The position numbers and the translations under genes were made by a program. The notes beneath the pieces were generated by a model that worked only from the letters and a program-made list of their open reading frames with translations, made no database searches and was not told where the DNA came from. This document shows positions 56,066 through 64,000 of a DNA stretch of 64,000 bases, one piece after another; positions within the stretch are counted from its first letter, which is position 1; every line of letters begins with the position of its first letter. Origin of the DNA: a marine actinobacterium PHSC20C1 (GTDB taxonomy: Bacteria > Actinomycetota > Actinomycetes > Actinomycetales > Microbacteriaceae); assembly GCA_000153145.1 (NCBI GenBank), contig CH672415.1, positions 313,854-377,853 on the forward strand. The letters run 5' to 3'.

Positions 56066-57296
56066 TCCCCGCGGCCCTGTCTTCGTTTCCTACCGCAGAA
56101 AACGCGTCCAAGAAACGAACGCACTCATCCACGCACTCGACGATCGAGGCCTGCCGACATGGCGCGACGTGGACAACCTCCTCAACGAACCGACTGAGGC
56201 AACCATCCGCTCGGTCCTCAAGGATGATCAGACTTCCGGCGCCATCCTGTGGTTGACCCCCGATGTAAAGGACAGCGCCATCATTAGAGATGTCGAGGTC
56301 CCGGAAGCTGTTCGCCGCTACCGACGTGACCGCGGCTTCTGGCTCGTCATTGTTCTCGCCGACGGACTTGAGTACGACGATGTGACGGCTCTATTCGCCG
56401 ACACCCTGGGTGTAGAAGATTTCGCCACCTGGAACCTGACCAAAGTTTCCACGCCGTGGGCATCTGCAACCGACATATCTCAGGTCGCAATCGCGGCACT
56501 GAGGCGAAGGATTACCAAGCTCTCAACGGAGGACTCCGCGTCGTGTATCGAGATCTCGATACATGCGAAAGGAACGATGTCAATCGGAGTCAATGATGGT
56601 CTCGCGCTCGACTGGACGAGACATTTCCGAGCTGGCGTTCCTGAGCGTTCAGCTTGGGACGCAATGTCTGACGCCGCTCGCGATGTCGCCACATCGGTGA
56701 AGCAACTCACGTCGGCTGCAACCGCGCTCCAACTTGGCGGTACCCCGTCCGTTCCGGCAGCAATGCTCCTCGGTTCAACATATTCGGCGAGAGACGGGCG
56801 TGGCCCTGCATGGTTGCAGCGCCAGCCGACGGGTGACACATCCACACCGTGGAGGATGGCGGACTCGTCTGACGCTTCGCTCGCAGAAGCACGCGGGTGG
56901 AGGGCAGCGCCACTCGTGTATCGAGCGGTGTCAGCTCATTCTCTTGCTGTGTGCGTAAACATCAGCGACAGCGTTGCCGAAGCGTTCGCTCGTAGCCGCG
57001 CTTCCGTCCCTGATTGGCGAGCAGTCCTAGAAATCGGTTCGCCCATAGGCCGCAACACGAGGGCAGATCCGCTCACGCCTAAAGAGGTAGCCTCACTCGT
57101 TCACCTGACGATCGACGCGATCCGTGCTGCGCGCTCTCAAGTGCTCGGAATCGATTCGATCCACTTCTTCATAGCGGGCCCAGCAGGTTACGCGTTCTTG
57201 CTTGGAACCTTCCTCGCCACGCTACCTAAGATCACGACCTACGAGTACGACACCGTCTCAGGTCTGTATGTGGCTGCGGCAACTTTCACGAGTTGA
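56058..57296 (+). CDS. CBASS TIR-SAVED effector (Cap12-like)
   Basis: 412 residues. N-terminal TIR domain (about residues 7-150): VFVSYRRKRVQETNALIHALDDRGLPTWRDVDNL, then SGAILWLTPDVKDSAIIRDVEVPEAV with E80 as the likely catalytic glutamate of the NADase. C-terminal SAVED domain (about 160-412) which binds cyclic nucleotides: the last part LGIDSIHFFIAGPAGYAFLLGTFLATLPKITTYEYD is typical. On binding the messenger, TIR-SAVED proteins form filaments and destroy NAD+, which kills the infected cell. Fourth gene of the type III CBASS operon. Confidence 0.92.
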   Translation: MADPRGPVFVSYRRKRVQETNALIHALDDRGLPTWRDVDNLLNEPTEATIRSVLKDDQTSGAILWLTPDVKDSAIIRDVEVPEAVRRYRRDRGFWLVIVLADGLEYDDVTALFADTLGVEDFATWNLTKVSTPWASATDISQVAIAALRRRITKLSTEDSASCIEISIHAKGTMSIGVNDGLALDWTRHFRAGVPERSAWDAMSDAARDVATSVKQLTSAATALQLGGTPSVPAAMLLGSTYSARDGRGPAWLQRQPTGDTSTPWRMADSSDASLAEARGWRAAPLVYRAVSAHSLAVCVNISDSVAEAFARSRASVPDWRAVLEIGSPIGRNTRADPLTPKEVASLVHLTIDAIRAARSQVLGIDSIHFFIAGPAGYAFLLGTFLATLPKITTYEYDTVSGLYVAAATFTS

Positions 57297-57495
57297 CTAG
57301 CATCGGGCAGCTCGGCTGCTCGCTGCTTTCGGGTGGATAATTTGATCCTTGGAGCGTCCGTGTTCTGAAGTGAACCAATCGAGTGACCAGCAGCCTGCAA
57401 ACCTTGCAAAACATGGCGCGCAGAGCGTGTTCCTGAGATGTGAAAACTCTGTTCAGGTTCAAATAAGTACCCTGGCGTGGGACCTGGGTGTCAAA
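57297..57495. other. Short non-coding stretch after CBASS
   Basis: No gene seen. It holds a second T-arm-like string (CAGGTTCAAATAA near 57454), which may be part of further tRNA debris. Confidence 0.35.
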
Positions 57496-57528
57496 GGGTC
57501 GCACGTTCAAATCCTGTCCCCGCAACCA
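57496..57528 (+). repeat. tRNA 3'-end remnant resembling initiator tRNA-Met
   Basis: GGGTCGCACGTTCAAATCCTGTCC followed by CCGCAACCA (given in two parts). The T-arm, acceptor strand CCCCGCA, discriminator A and encoded CCA fit the 3' half of initiator tRNA-Met, except for one T-stem mismatch. No D-arm or anticodon arm lies upstream. It shares GTTCAAATCCTGTC with the tRNA-Pro end (47314-47327). Confidence 0.65.
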
Positions 57529-57532
57529 TTGT

Positions 57533-57582
57533 CATGTCTCGAGACATGGTTCACATTTCGCTCTCCTTCGGGAGGGCGTTTT
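57533..57582 (+). terminator. Palindrome and terminator after the tRNA remnant
   Basis: A 16-bp perfect palindrome CATGTCTCGAGACATG (57533-57548), then the hairpin CGCTCTCC-TTCG-GGAGGGCG (57559-57578) with TTTTG after it. The position right after the tRNA end suggests the original tRNA terminator. Confidence 0.75.
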
Positions 57583-57593
57583 GTGTTTTCTGG

Positions 57594-57992
57594 GGTTGGT
57601 AGTCGATCGTGGGGTCGAGGGTTAGTTCGCGCAGTAGTTCACCGGTTCGGGTGCTGATGATTCGGATCTATCGGTTGTTGATGAGGAGCCTGATGCACTC
57701 TACTTTGTGGGCCCGTCAGACTCTGATGTGGTGGAGATTTGAGTTGTAGCGCAAAGTGACGACTCCGGATTCGTCGATGCGGTCGTCCCGGATGCGCCAG
57801 TGGCCATCGGTGCCGGCCGGTGTGCTTCGTCCTCGCGCGGTGCGGGCCTCGAAGGAGTGGTGCGGCGAAGGAGCGGCGCGGCCGGACGGTGTTGCAGTAG
57901 GCGTTGAAAGTATCGAGTTGCTGTTGCAGCTCTTGGATCGTGTCTGTTCGGGGTTGTTTGGTGAGCCAGTTTTTGGCGGTTTGTTGGAAGCG
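57594..57992 (-). pseudogene. IS481-family transposase remnant (C-terminal part)
   Basis: Read on the minus strand the region gives RFQQTAKNWLTKQPRTDTIQELQQQLDTFNAYCNTVRPRRS, then after a frameshift HWRIRDDRIDESGVVTLRYNSNLHHIRV, a stop, RAHKVECIRLLINNR, another stop, and IRIISTRTGELLRELTLDPTIDY. This is the C-terminal third of an IS481-type (DDE) transposase, with one frameshift and two stops. The catalytic part and terminal inverted repeats are missing, so it cannot move. Confidence 0.8.
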
Positions 57993-58147
57993 CTACTCAT
58001 GCGATTCAGGGTGTCGGTCAACGTTAGCGGACTGTGTGAAATTGCATAGCGAACCTACGACTCGAGCTAACTCGTGGGTCTCTGTGCCTTAGACAGCGCT
58101 CAGCGCAGCGGTCTCAAGGCGACTAGGAATTATGAACGAATTATCAG

Positions 58148-58438
58148 CTAGAACTCTGCCAAAATTTCCGCAAAAGCAGAATCCCCAGTGGTATACCCAG
58201 CAAGTTCAAACGAAGTAAATACTGCACCCGTGGATTGGAGATCCATGATTTTTGCTTCGGTGTACAGCTCCCAGCATGGAATTGAATTTCGTTTACTTTG
58301 ACCATCAATTTGGCACCCGCGGAGCGTAAGGTTTCCAGGCCGGGTGCGACCATAGGTCGCAGGCTGTACGACTCGAGGTAGGCCGTCGTAGGTGAAAGTT
58401 ATTATCTGCCGATTCTGGATTGCTTGACTAAGGTCCAT
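58148..58438 (-). CDS. Small WYL-like domain protein
   Basis: 96 residues from ATG 58438, with the ribosome binding site AAGGAG 9 nt upstream (58453-58448). The N-terminus MDLSQAIQNRQIITFTYDGLPRVVQPATYGRTRPGNLTLRGCQIDG follows the WYL-domain pattern (I-x-x-R-x-x-I-x-F-x-Y-x-G), but without the helix-turn-helix of full WYL regulators. Single WYL-type modules bind ligands or nucleic acid ends and are common in defence islands. It is divergent from the OLD nuclease and may regulate it or form part of its system; this is an inference. Confidence 0.7.
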   Translation of the reverse strand: MDLSQAIQNRQIITFTYDGLPRVVQPATYGRTRPGNLTLRGCQIDGQSKRNSIPCWELYTEAKIMDLQSTGAVFTSFELAGYTTGDSAFAEILAEF

Positions 58439-58558
58439 GCTGGTCAACTCCTTGGAAGATGAAAGTCTCAGAGAGTAAATCTTCCGAGCCGGGCGTCTCG
58501 CCTTAGTCGTAAGCTTTCCTCAAGCTGTCATATTACTGAATCAGTTCCATGAAAGGCA

Positions 58559-60574
58559 ATGAGTGCCATGAAGGTCAGCCACATCGTAGTTGAAAACTAT
58601 CGCAGCCTAAGGCGTGTCGAGTTGTCGGTGACTGACTACACGGCTCTTGTCGGCGCTAACGGCTCTGGTAAGTCGTCGGTCCTCTACGCTCTCCAATGGT
58701 TTTACGAAGGCGGAGCGTTGGAGGGGGAAGACATCTGCGGATATCATCGGCCCGCTGATGGAGAGGTTCTGGATGAATCGTCCGACGCGATTGCCGCTCG
58801 GACGGTCTCAGTGACGGTCACGTTTTCCGATTTGACAAGTCAGGATCGTTCCCGTTTGCGTGAGTACGGCCGCGGTGACACCGCGGTGTTTCGGAAATCA
58901 TGGGTGCTCGGCGACGCGAAACCTAAGGTGGTGGGAAATGCTAAGCAAGGCCCAGGGTTCGCTGAGCTTCGTACAATGAAGCTAGTCGGTGATTTCCGGC
59001 CAGCGTATGCTTCTCTCCGTCATTCCCAAGAAGGGCTGCCAGATCTGGGTGGAAGCCCTTCAAGAGATCAAGTGTCAGACGCGCTTGTGGCTTGGGAAGC
59101 TGATCCGGCAAATGGCGCGAGTCTGGTCGATATTGCGGACAATGACGCCAACCATATGTTTGGAATCGATGGACCAAACATCATTCTTAGATGTTCAAGG
59201 CTGGTACTGATCCCCGCGGCCGCAGAGATTTCCAATCAGGTCGGTTCGTCAGGGAAAGGTTCAGCGCTCGGTGACCTAATCGGTGCTTTCATGTCCAACG
59301 CCGGGGCCACGGCCCGCGCGAAATGGCAGTCAACGTACGCCGACGAGCTAGCCGAGCTTAACTCATCGGTTAAGCGAAGTGTCGAAGCATCGACTGGCTT
59401 GCAAGCTAGCCGCATAAACAGCAAGCTTGTCGAACTAGTTCCCAATGCTGCTGTTTCGTTCGTCCCAGCGGTTCCGGACTGGACGCCGAAGGGTGAAGCT
59501 TCGGTCACGACGGATGTAACCATAGATGGGACAACCAACGACGTCTCAAAACAGGGTCACGGGATCCAGCGCGCCATCATGATCGCGATGTTTCAGTCTT
59601 TGCTGCCGGATGCCGCTCTTTTAGCTGGAAGCCATAACGCTCATGCTGACGAAACAGTCGACGAGGCGCAAGCTCGGCTCCAGGAGGAATTGGCAAATCT
59701 TCCCACCCTCGTAGTGTGTATCGAGGAGCCCGAAATATACCAGCATCCAGTGAGGGCGCGAGCATTCGCCCGAGTGCTTGCTGCCCTTGCATCGCAGCAA
59801 GGGGGCCAGGTGTTGCTAGCGACCCATAGTCCATATTTCGTGAGGCCAGACCAATTCTCGTCAGTACGGCGTTTTCGCCTGGTTTCTGGCGTGTCCAAGG
59901 TGCGTCGCACATCGCTTGCGGGCGTGGCGGCGCTTTCAGGCGACGAAGAAGTAAAGGTCCAGAAGATCCTCGAAAAGAGGCTTCCAACAAGTTTCTCCGA
60001 AGGATTTTTTGCCGACGCTGTTGTGTTGGTTGAAGGCGAGACGGACAAGGCAGTGCTAGAGGCCATTGCGGAAGTGTTGGGACAGCCTCTGGACTCGATC
60101 GGCGTCTGTGTGCTGGAGGTTTCCGCGAAGGACTCCCTCAAGATCCCGTATTCCCTATTCAGCGCACTTGAGATCCCGACTTATGTCATCGCGGACGGCG
60201 ACGCGCTGGGCGCCGCACGTACTTACCCGGACAAACAAAATGAAGCAGCCAACGCGCATGCAAGCCACAGGGCCTCCACCGAGCGCATTACAGCGTGGCT
60301 GCCAGCAGCAACCGCGCTTCAAGGTGAATCTCCGCATAGCTTTGGAAGTCCCACGACGATCGCTGAAAAGTTCACAATTTGGAATGACGATATCGAAGAA
60401 GAACTGGCTGCTTGGCCAAGTTTTGTAGCAGCCCTATTAGACAACGGCGGCAAACTGCGAAAAAAGGATCTACTCGCCTATCGGACAGCCGTTTTCGAAG
60501 CGGATATTGGCGACCTCCCGTCCACGCTTCGAACGACTATCGACGCGATCTGCGCATTTCGAGTGAACTCATAA
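58559..60574 (+). CDS. OLD-family ATP-dependent nuclease (AAA ATPase + TOPRIM)
   Basis: 671 residues. N-terminal ABC-type ATPase: Walker A GANGSGKSS (residues 32-40), a dimerization/helical insert, Walker B LVVCIEEPEIYQHP and the switch LLATHSPYFVRP. C-terminal TOPRIM: VLVEGETDKAVLEAI with E492 and VIADGDALG with D546 and D548, the metal-binding residues. These are the features of OLD (overcoming lysogenization defect) nucleases. No UvrD-like helicase (GajB) is next to it, so it is a class 1 type OLD and not Gabija. GTG/ATG start choice: ATG 58559, ATG 58568 also possible. Confidence 0.9.
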   Translation: MSAMKVSHIVVENYRSLRRVELSVTDYTALVGANGSGKSSVLYALQWFYEGGALEGEDICGYHRPADGEVLDESSDAIAARTVSVTVTFSDLTSQDRSRLREYGRGDTAVFRKSWVLGDAKPKVVGNAKQGPGFAELRTMKLVGDFRPAYASLRHSQEGLPDLGGSPSRDQVSDALVAWEADPANGASLVDIADNDANHMFGIDGPNIILRCSRLVLIPAAAEISNQVGSSGKGSALGDLIGAFMSNAGATARAKWQSTYADELAELNSSVKRSVEASTGLQASRINSKLVELVPNAAVSFVPAVPDWTPKGEASVTTDVTIDGTTNDVSKQGHGIQRAIMIAMFQSLLPDAALLAGSHNAHADETVDEAQARLQEELANLPTLVVCIEEPEIYQHPVRARAFARVLAALASQQGGQVLLATHSPYFVRPDQFSSVRRFRLVSGVSKVRRTSLAGVAALSGDEEVKVQKILEKRLPTSFSEGFFADAVVLVEGETDKAVLEAIAEVLGQPLDSIGVCVLEVSAKDSLKIPYSLFSALEIPTYVIADGDALGAARTYPDKQNEAANAHASHRASTERITAWLPAATALQGESPHSFGSPTTIAEKFTIWNDDIEEELAAWPSFVAALLDNGGKLRKKDLLAYRTAVFEADIGDLPSTLRTTIDAICAFRVNS

Positions 60575-60608
60575 TCCCGAGCCCCCTCGAATTCGCGGCA
60601 AGCATTGC

Positions 60609-61955
60609 TCATTTAAAATTCTCTGGGTCATCGGGCGATTCGAGTTCCGCGAATTTAGCTGCCATCGTCGGATTCCCGCGCGTAAGAGACTTGATTGTGA
60701 GTCCGTCGGCCTTCTCATTTGCTAGTCGAAGGTTGTTCGAGGATTTCAGCAAGTTCTCTTTCGTCTTCTCTAGATCCTTGATCGCTTCGTCGATTCGCTT
60801 TATCGACTCTTGAAACTGATCCGCCGCGAGCGAATAGTTTCGAGAAAACCCCTCCTTGAAAGCACGAAGGTTGCCTTCGAATTTTGTGATGTCGACGTTC
60901 TGTTCCTGGACTCGAGCAAGCTCGAGCTTGACCTGCACGGTGCTCAGCGCGGCGTTGCGTAGGAGAGTGATGATAGGAATGAAGAACTGCGGTCGAACAA
61001 CGTACATTTTCGGAAAACGATGGGATACGTCGAGAATGCCTCCGTTGTACAAATCGCTCTCCGGCTCGAGTAACGAGACCAAGACCGCAAACTCGCATCC
61101 TTTTTCGTTGCGGTCCTTATCCAGCTCCTTCAGAAAATCTTCGTTCTTCCTCTTCGTCGCAGTCATATCGCTCTCGTTCTTCATCTCGAACATGATCGAC
61201 ATAATCTCGACGTTGGAAGCACTGTGCTCCCGAAAGATATAGTCCCCTTTACTGCCGGACTTCGCGTCGTTATCCTTCTCGAAGTAGGCGTCCGGGAAAG
61301 CAGCTGAACGAAGGCGGTTGAACTCGATTTCACAGTGCTGTTCGAGCGTTTCGCCGACCATCTTTGTCGACAGCCGTGCCTTGAAATCCTTGTATGAGTC
61401 GATGGTCTCGGTCAAAATTCTGACCTCGGTGCTGTGTTGCTCCTTGAGAGTGGACTCGAGTAGTTTTTGTTCGATCTCGGTTGCCTTTAGATTGCGGACT
61501 AGGTCGTCTCGGTCCCTCTCGACTGCGCTGAGCGCTTCGTTGATGGCGAGCTGCTTTGCTAGTTCCGTCGACTTGAGTTCGGCTCGCAGCAGCTCGATAG
61601 CAGCATCCTTTTCGACTACATTCTTTTCGCGCTCGTTCTTCGCCTCGTCACGCTCTTTCTCGACCGCACTTACAGCATCCTTCACGGCAAGCTGCTTCTC
61701 CATGTCTGTTGCCTTGAGTTCCGCTTTGAGATGCTCGATCTCAGTTTCTTTTTTCGCTGCTTCTTTTCCTAGGCCGCTCGCTATTTTTGATTCTGCGAGT
61801 TCGACAGCGATAATCTTTTCTTTTTCAGCGAGCGCTAGTTGAGCGTGCAGCTCGGTTTTAAACTCGCGGTCTCGAACCTGCTTCAGAATATCGGCGTAGC
61901 CAGCCTCGTCGATTGTGAACGCTTTCTTGCAGTGAGGGCAGATTATCTCGTGCAT
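60609..61955 (-). CDS. DUF2130 family coiled-coil protein
   Basis: 448 residues. A zinc-ribbon-like start ([10 protein letters not shown]), a long coiled coil at about residues 25-190 (repeated [15 protein letters not shown] and [13 protein letters not shown] strings; three similar units of about 38 residues), and the conserved DUF2130 core from about residue 195 ([80 protein letters not shown]). The core looks like a nuclease-type fold (G-K-GDY-I ... E-K), as in restriction endonuclease-like proteins, but its activity is not established. Converges with the OLD gene with a 34-nt gap. Confidence 0.85.
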   Translation of the reverse strand: MHEIICPHCKKAFTIDEAGYADILKQVRDREFKTELHAQLALAEKEKIIAVELAESKIASGLGKEAAKKETEIEHLKAELKATDMEKQLAVKDAVSAVEKERDEAKNEREKNVVEKDAAIELLRAELKSTELAKQLAINEALSAVERDRDDLVRNLKATEIEQKLLESTLKEQHSTEVRILTETIDSYKDFKARLSTKMVGETLEQHCEIEFNRLRSAAFPDAYFEKDNDAKSGSKGDYIFREHSASNVEIMSIMFEMKNESDMTATKRKNEDFLKELDKDRNEKGCEFAVLVSLLEPESDLYNGGILDVSHRFPKMYVVRPQFFIPIITLLRNAALSTVQVKLELARVQEQNVDITKFEGNLRAFKEGFSRNYSLAADQFQESIKRIDEAIKDLEKTKENLLKSSNNLRLANEKADGLTIKSLTRGNPTMAAKFAELESPDDPENFK

Positions 61956-62276
61956 TGGAAAGTCCTCTCCGGGGATTTCTAGGTCGCGAACGCGACCATG
62001 CGAACCGGGAGGTTTGCCCAGCTCGAAGGAAACCGAGCTTGTCTTATCTATTGACCCAGCACGTTAGCAGCTAGTCCATCATGTTGCTAGACGTATCGGG
62101 GTTGATCAAGCGCATTCGATAGAACAGCAGCCGAACTTCGAGAATACCTAGGTCCGGTCTCGAATGGCGTTGGGATTCGCTCCGGGGTTTCGCCCGATCC
62201 GGTCTCGGGCTGAGTAAAAATCTTTCGACATAGAACCCTTATTAGAGGCAGTCTCTTTGGAGTCGGCGGCGTGCGG
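61956..62276. other. Gap between DUF2130 gene and DUF368 gene (right end of island)
   Basis: About 320 nt without a supported gene. The right border of the accessory region probably lies here or just before, but I see no third copy of the tRNA repeat. Confidence 0.4.
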
Positions 62277-63326
62277 CTAGGGGGCGGGGATGATCTCGGG
62301 GGAGAGCATCCGCCGCTTCATGAGGGCAGCTTCTGTGGCCAGAATGCCGAGCACAACCGCGGCACCGGTGGCTATGAGTAGCAGCACTGGCCCGAGGTCA
62401 CCTTCGGGTGCCAAGACCTCACCCGACTCGGTCTGCCAAGGCCACAGGGCGCGGAGCGAGCCGAGCATGAGGCCCGTCATGATGACGAGAGTCACGCGAC
62501 GGCGATTCTTCAGCAGCCACTGCAGGCCCGAAACGAAGAGTCCCAAGCCGACAATCGCACCGACGATGAATGCGCCGAGGTAGGCGAAGTTGCGGTCGTT
62601 CACCGCGGCGAGAGTGGGTGCGTACATGCCGACGATCAGCAGCAGGTAGGAGCCCGAAACTCCGGGCAGGATGAGCGCGCAGACCGCTAGCGCTGCTGCG
62701 AAGGCCACGATGAGTAGCGTCGGCTCGGCCTCGCCGCCGCGCGGCAAACTGGTGAGAGCAACAGCGACGCCGGCTGCCAGTAAGCCGATCAATATTTCTC
62801 GCTTCGTCCACCGGCCACCGACCATGCGGGCCGGCACGATGAGCGACGCGGCGATGAGACCGGCGGACACTGCGCGGGTGCCGGTCGGGTATTGCTCGAG
62901 CAGGGGAGCGAGCACCGCAGCGCCAGCAACGATGGCCAGGAGCATCCCGACGCCGATCGGCAACACGACGTTCCACCGCACCGAACGGAAGTGGACGGCA
63001 GCGCGGGAAAGCCCGCGACCACGAATGCCGTCGCCGATGGTGAGGGCCACACCGCGCGCAAGGTGCCCGGCGCCGTCGATGAGAGAGTCGTAGACACCGA
63101 CGAGTAGGGCGATGGTGCCGCCGCTGACTCCGGGAACGATCTCAGCGAAGCCGATCAGTGCGCCACGGATGCCGTCCCCGACAGCGCGTACGACGGGGTG
63201 AAGTCGAGTGCTTGCGTGCCCACTTTCAGCCTGTTGCGTTGTGGTGCGTGCTGTAGTTAGTTGTTCCGTCAATCCAGATCTCAATCTCGGTTCACGTTCC
63301 GCTGAGTGGTGGAGAGTTCTCAACAC
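62277..63326 (-). CDS. DUF368 family membrane protein
   Basis: 349 residues from GTG 63326; the first 45 residues are hydrophilic and variable, so a later start is possible. About eight membrane segments. The family signature is IRGALIGFAEIVPGVSGGTIALLVGVYDSLI and a second inverted copy, ICALILPGVSGSYLLLIVGMY (here CALILPGVSGSYLLLIVGMY). The two PGVSG repeats face opposite sides of the membrane. Some members export undecaprenyl phosphate (PopT type); whether this one does is not visible. TAAACT at 63351-63346 (minus strand) is a -10 candidate. Core gene flanking the island. Confidence 0.88.
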   Translation of the reverse strand: MLRTLHHSAEREPRLRSGLTEQLTTARTTTQQAESGHASTRLHPVVRAVGDGIRGALIGFAEIVPGVSGGTIALLVGVYDSLIDGAGHLARGVALTIGDGIRGRGLSRAAVHFRSVRWNVVLPIGVGMLLAIVAGAAVLAPLLEQYPTGTRAVSAGLIAASLIVPARMVGGRWTKREILIGLLAAGVAVALTSLPRGGEAEPTLLIVAFAAALAVCALILPGVSGSYLLLIVGMYAPTLAAVNDRNFAYLGAFIVGAIVGLGLFVSGLQWLLKNRRRVTLVIMTGLMLGSLRALWPWQTESGEVLAPEGDLGPVLLLIATGAAVVLGILATEAALMKRRMLSPEIIPAP

Positions 63327-63403
63327 CGTGCAGACTGGTCGTTTTAGTTTAGGTGGCGGTAGCTGATGGCACTCTCAGGTACCACACGCCGCGCTCGTGC
63401 CCG

Positions 63404-63409
63404 TAGCCT
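63404..63409 (+). promoter_or_regulatory. -10 box for the threonine/serine exporter gene
   Basis: TAGCCT ends 6 nt before the GTG start at 63416, as in front of the SatD-like and RibD-like genes, so the mRNA is probably leaderless. Confidence 0.5.
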
Positions 63410-63415
63410 AGAGAA

Positions 63416-64000
63416 GTGACTAAGGGCAGCAACAACCGGCTACGGGAAATTCAGCAACGGGTGAGTCGATACCTCATCACGATGGCTGGGGGAGCACTGC
63501 GCTCAAACAATGCGCCCACTCAGCTCCTGTCGATCCCAGGCAGCGAGCAACAGCTATCCCAGCGCCACGCACGGTCCGTCATCGACCTGTGTTTGCGTGC
63601 TGGCGAGGCAATGTTGGCGACTGGAGCATCCGCCGCTGACGTTGTCGCGACGGTGCTGCGCATCAGCACCGCGTATGGCGTCAGTGGGATGCACGTTGAC
63701 ATCACCTTCACCTCGCTCACCGTGTCGGTGCACCGGGGGATGAACGAAGATCCCATGTCGATCATGCGCATCGTGAAGGTGCGAACCATCGACTACACGC
63801 GGCTGCAAAACGTGTATTGGCTTATCGACGTAATCACTGGCCCCGACGGCCCTGGTGACGTGGATGAGACGCGCGAGCAACTGGGCGCGATACTGACAAC
63901 ACCGCATCCCTACCGACGCTGGGTCGTAACCGCAGGCAAGGCGCTACTCGCGGCAGGTGTCGTAGTGATGTTCGACGTGAGCTTCGTGCTCGTGCTTGTG
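63416..64000 (+). CDS. Threonine/serine exporter family protein (ThrE/DUF1212), 5' part
   Basis: 195 codons, open to the window end. From GTG 63416 it reads VTKGSNNRLREIQQRVSRYL, later IDLCLRAGEAMLATGASAADVVATVLRI, VDITFTSLTVSVHRGMNEDPMSIMRIVK and, at the end, the first membrane helix (WVVTAGKALLAAGVVVMF). The cytosolic N-terminal half with LxAGEAMLxxGASAxDV and the later helices match ThrE-type exporters of threonine and serine in Corynebacterium. The remaining helices lie outside the window. Divergent from the DUF368 gene with a short shared promoter region. Confidence 0.88.
   Translation, partial: MTKGSNNRLREIQQRVSRYLITMAGGALRSNNAPTQLLSIPGSEQQLSQRHARSVIDLCLRAGEAMLATGASAADVVATVLRISTAYGVSGMHVDITFTSLTVSVHRGMNEDPMSIMRIVKVRTIDYTRLQNVYWLIDVITGPDGPGDVDETREQLGAILTTPHPYRRWVVTAGKALLAAGVVVMFDVSFVLVLV

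Noticed and set aside
58559-60574. Gabija system (GajA)
   Set aside because: The OLD-type protein fits GajA in part, but no UvrD-like GajB helicase is adjacent; the next gene is DUF2130 on the other strand.
47335-62276. CRISPR array or cas genes in the island
   Set aside because: No regularly spaced repeats and no cas-like protein were found.

Overview
The window is chromosomal DNA of a high-GC Gram-positive bacterium, most likely a member of the Actinobacteria family Microbacteriaceae. The reasons are the moderate-to-high GC content, frequent GTG starts, start/stop overlaps (ATGA, GTGA, TGATG), an rrn operon with no spacer tRNAs, and the gene order tlyA-nadK-recN-pyrG-nudix-xerD-parA-scpA-scpB-rluB-tyrA-cmk-der. 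The 16S gene looks like that of Salinibacterium/Rhodoglobus-type bacteria, but the genus is a guess. Several genes (pheS, satD-like, tyrS, RibD-like, pyrG, parA, thrE-like) start only 6-8 nt after a good -10 box, so leaderless transcription seems common. Layout, core part: 1-13,101 holds the end of an amino-acid ABC permease, a small secreted protein, pheS-pheT, and a complete arginine operon argC-J-B-D-F-G-H without an argR gene. 13,104-17,827 holds a 3-methyladenine glycosylase, a DUF817 membrane protein, a divergent SatD-like/DUF3307-like pair, tyrS and a RibD/DHFR-like reductase. 18,164-24,023 is a full 16S-23S-5S operon with promoter and terminator. 24,058-42,195 is the conserved rRNA-methylation, DNA-repair and chromosome-segregation cluster, interrupted by a 2.3-kb copper-type cassette (DUF302, multicopper oxidase, SHOCT protein, CsoR-like operator) placed between tlyA and nadK. 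A second, diverged copy of the tlyA 3' end lies at the far side of that cassette. 42,296-47,184 holds a DHA2-type efflux pump and a TPP-riboswitch-controlled thiamine salvage operon thiM-thiE-thiD/tenA. Accessory part: at 47,261 a tRNA-Pro(GGG) gene opens a defence island of about 15 kb that ends before the DUF368/threonine-exporter genes at 62,277. In order it carries a DUF262/HNH (GmrSD-like) protein, a Septu-like ATPase+HNH pair preceded by an ORF broken at a nine-base homopolymer, an exact 20-bp copy of the tRNA-Pro 3' end, a cluster of strong hairpins, a complete type III CBASS operon (CdnC-like cyclase, HORMA, TRIP13-like ATPase, TIR-SAVED effector), a second tRNA-3'-end remnant that resembles initiator tRNA-Met, an IS481-type transposase remnant, a small WYL-like protein, an OLD-family nuclease and a DUF2130 protein. 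No integrase is visible. The two tRNA remnants share a 12-nt core with the intact tRNA-Pro, which suggests stepwise (tandem) accretion of defence modules at one attachment site. How the genes work together: the arg genes convert glutamate to arginine, the thi genes salvage hydroxyethylthiazole and HMP under feedback by TPP, the recN-xerD-parA-scpAB block serves repair and chromosome segregation, and the island collects at least four unrelated anti-phage modules.
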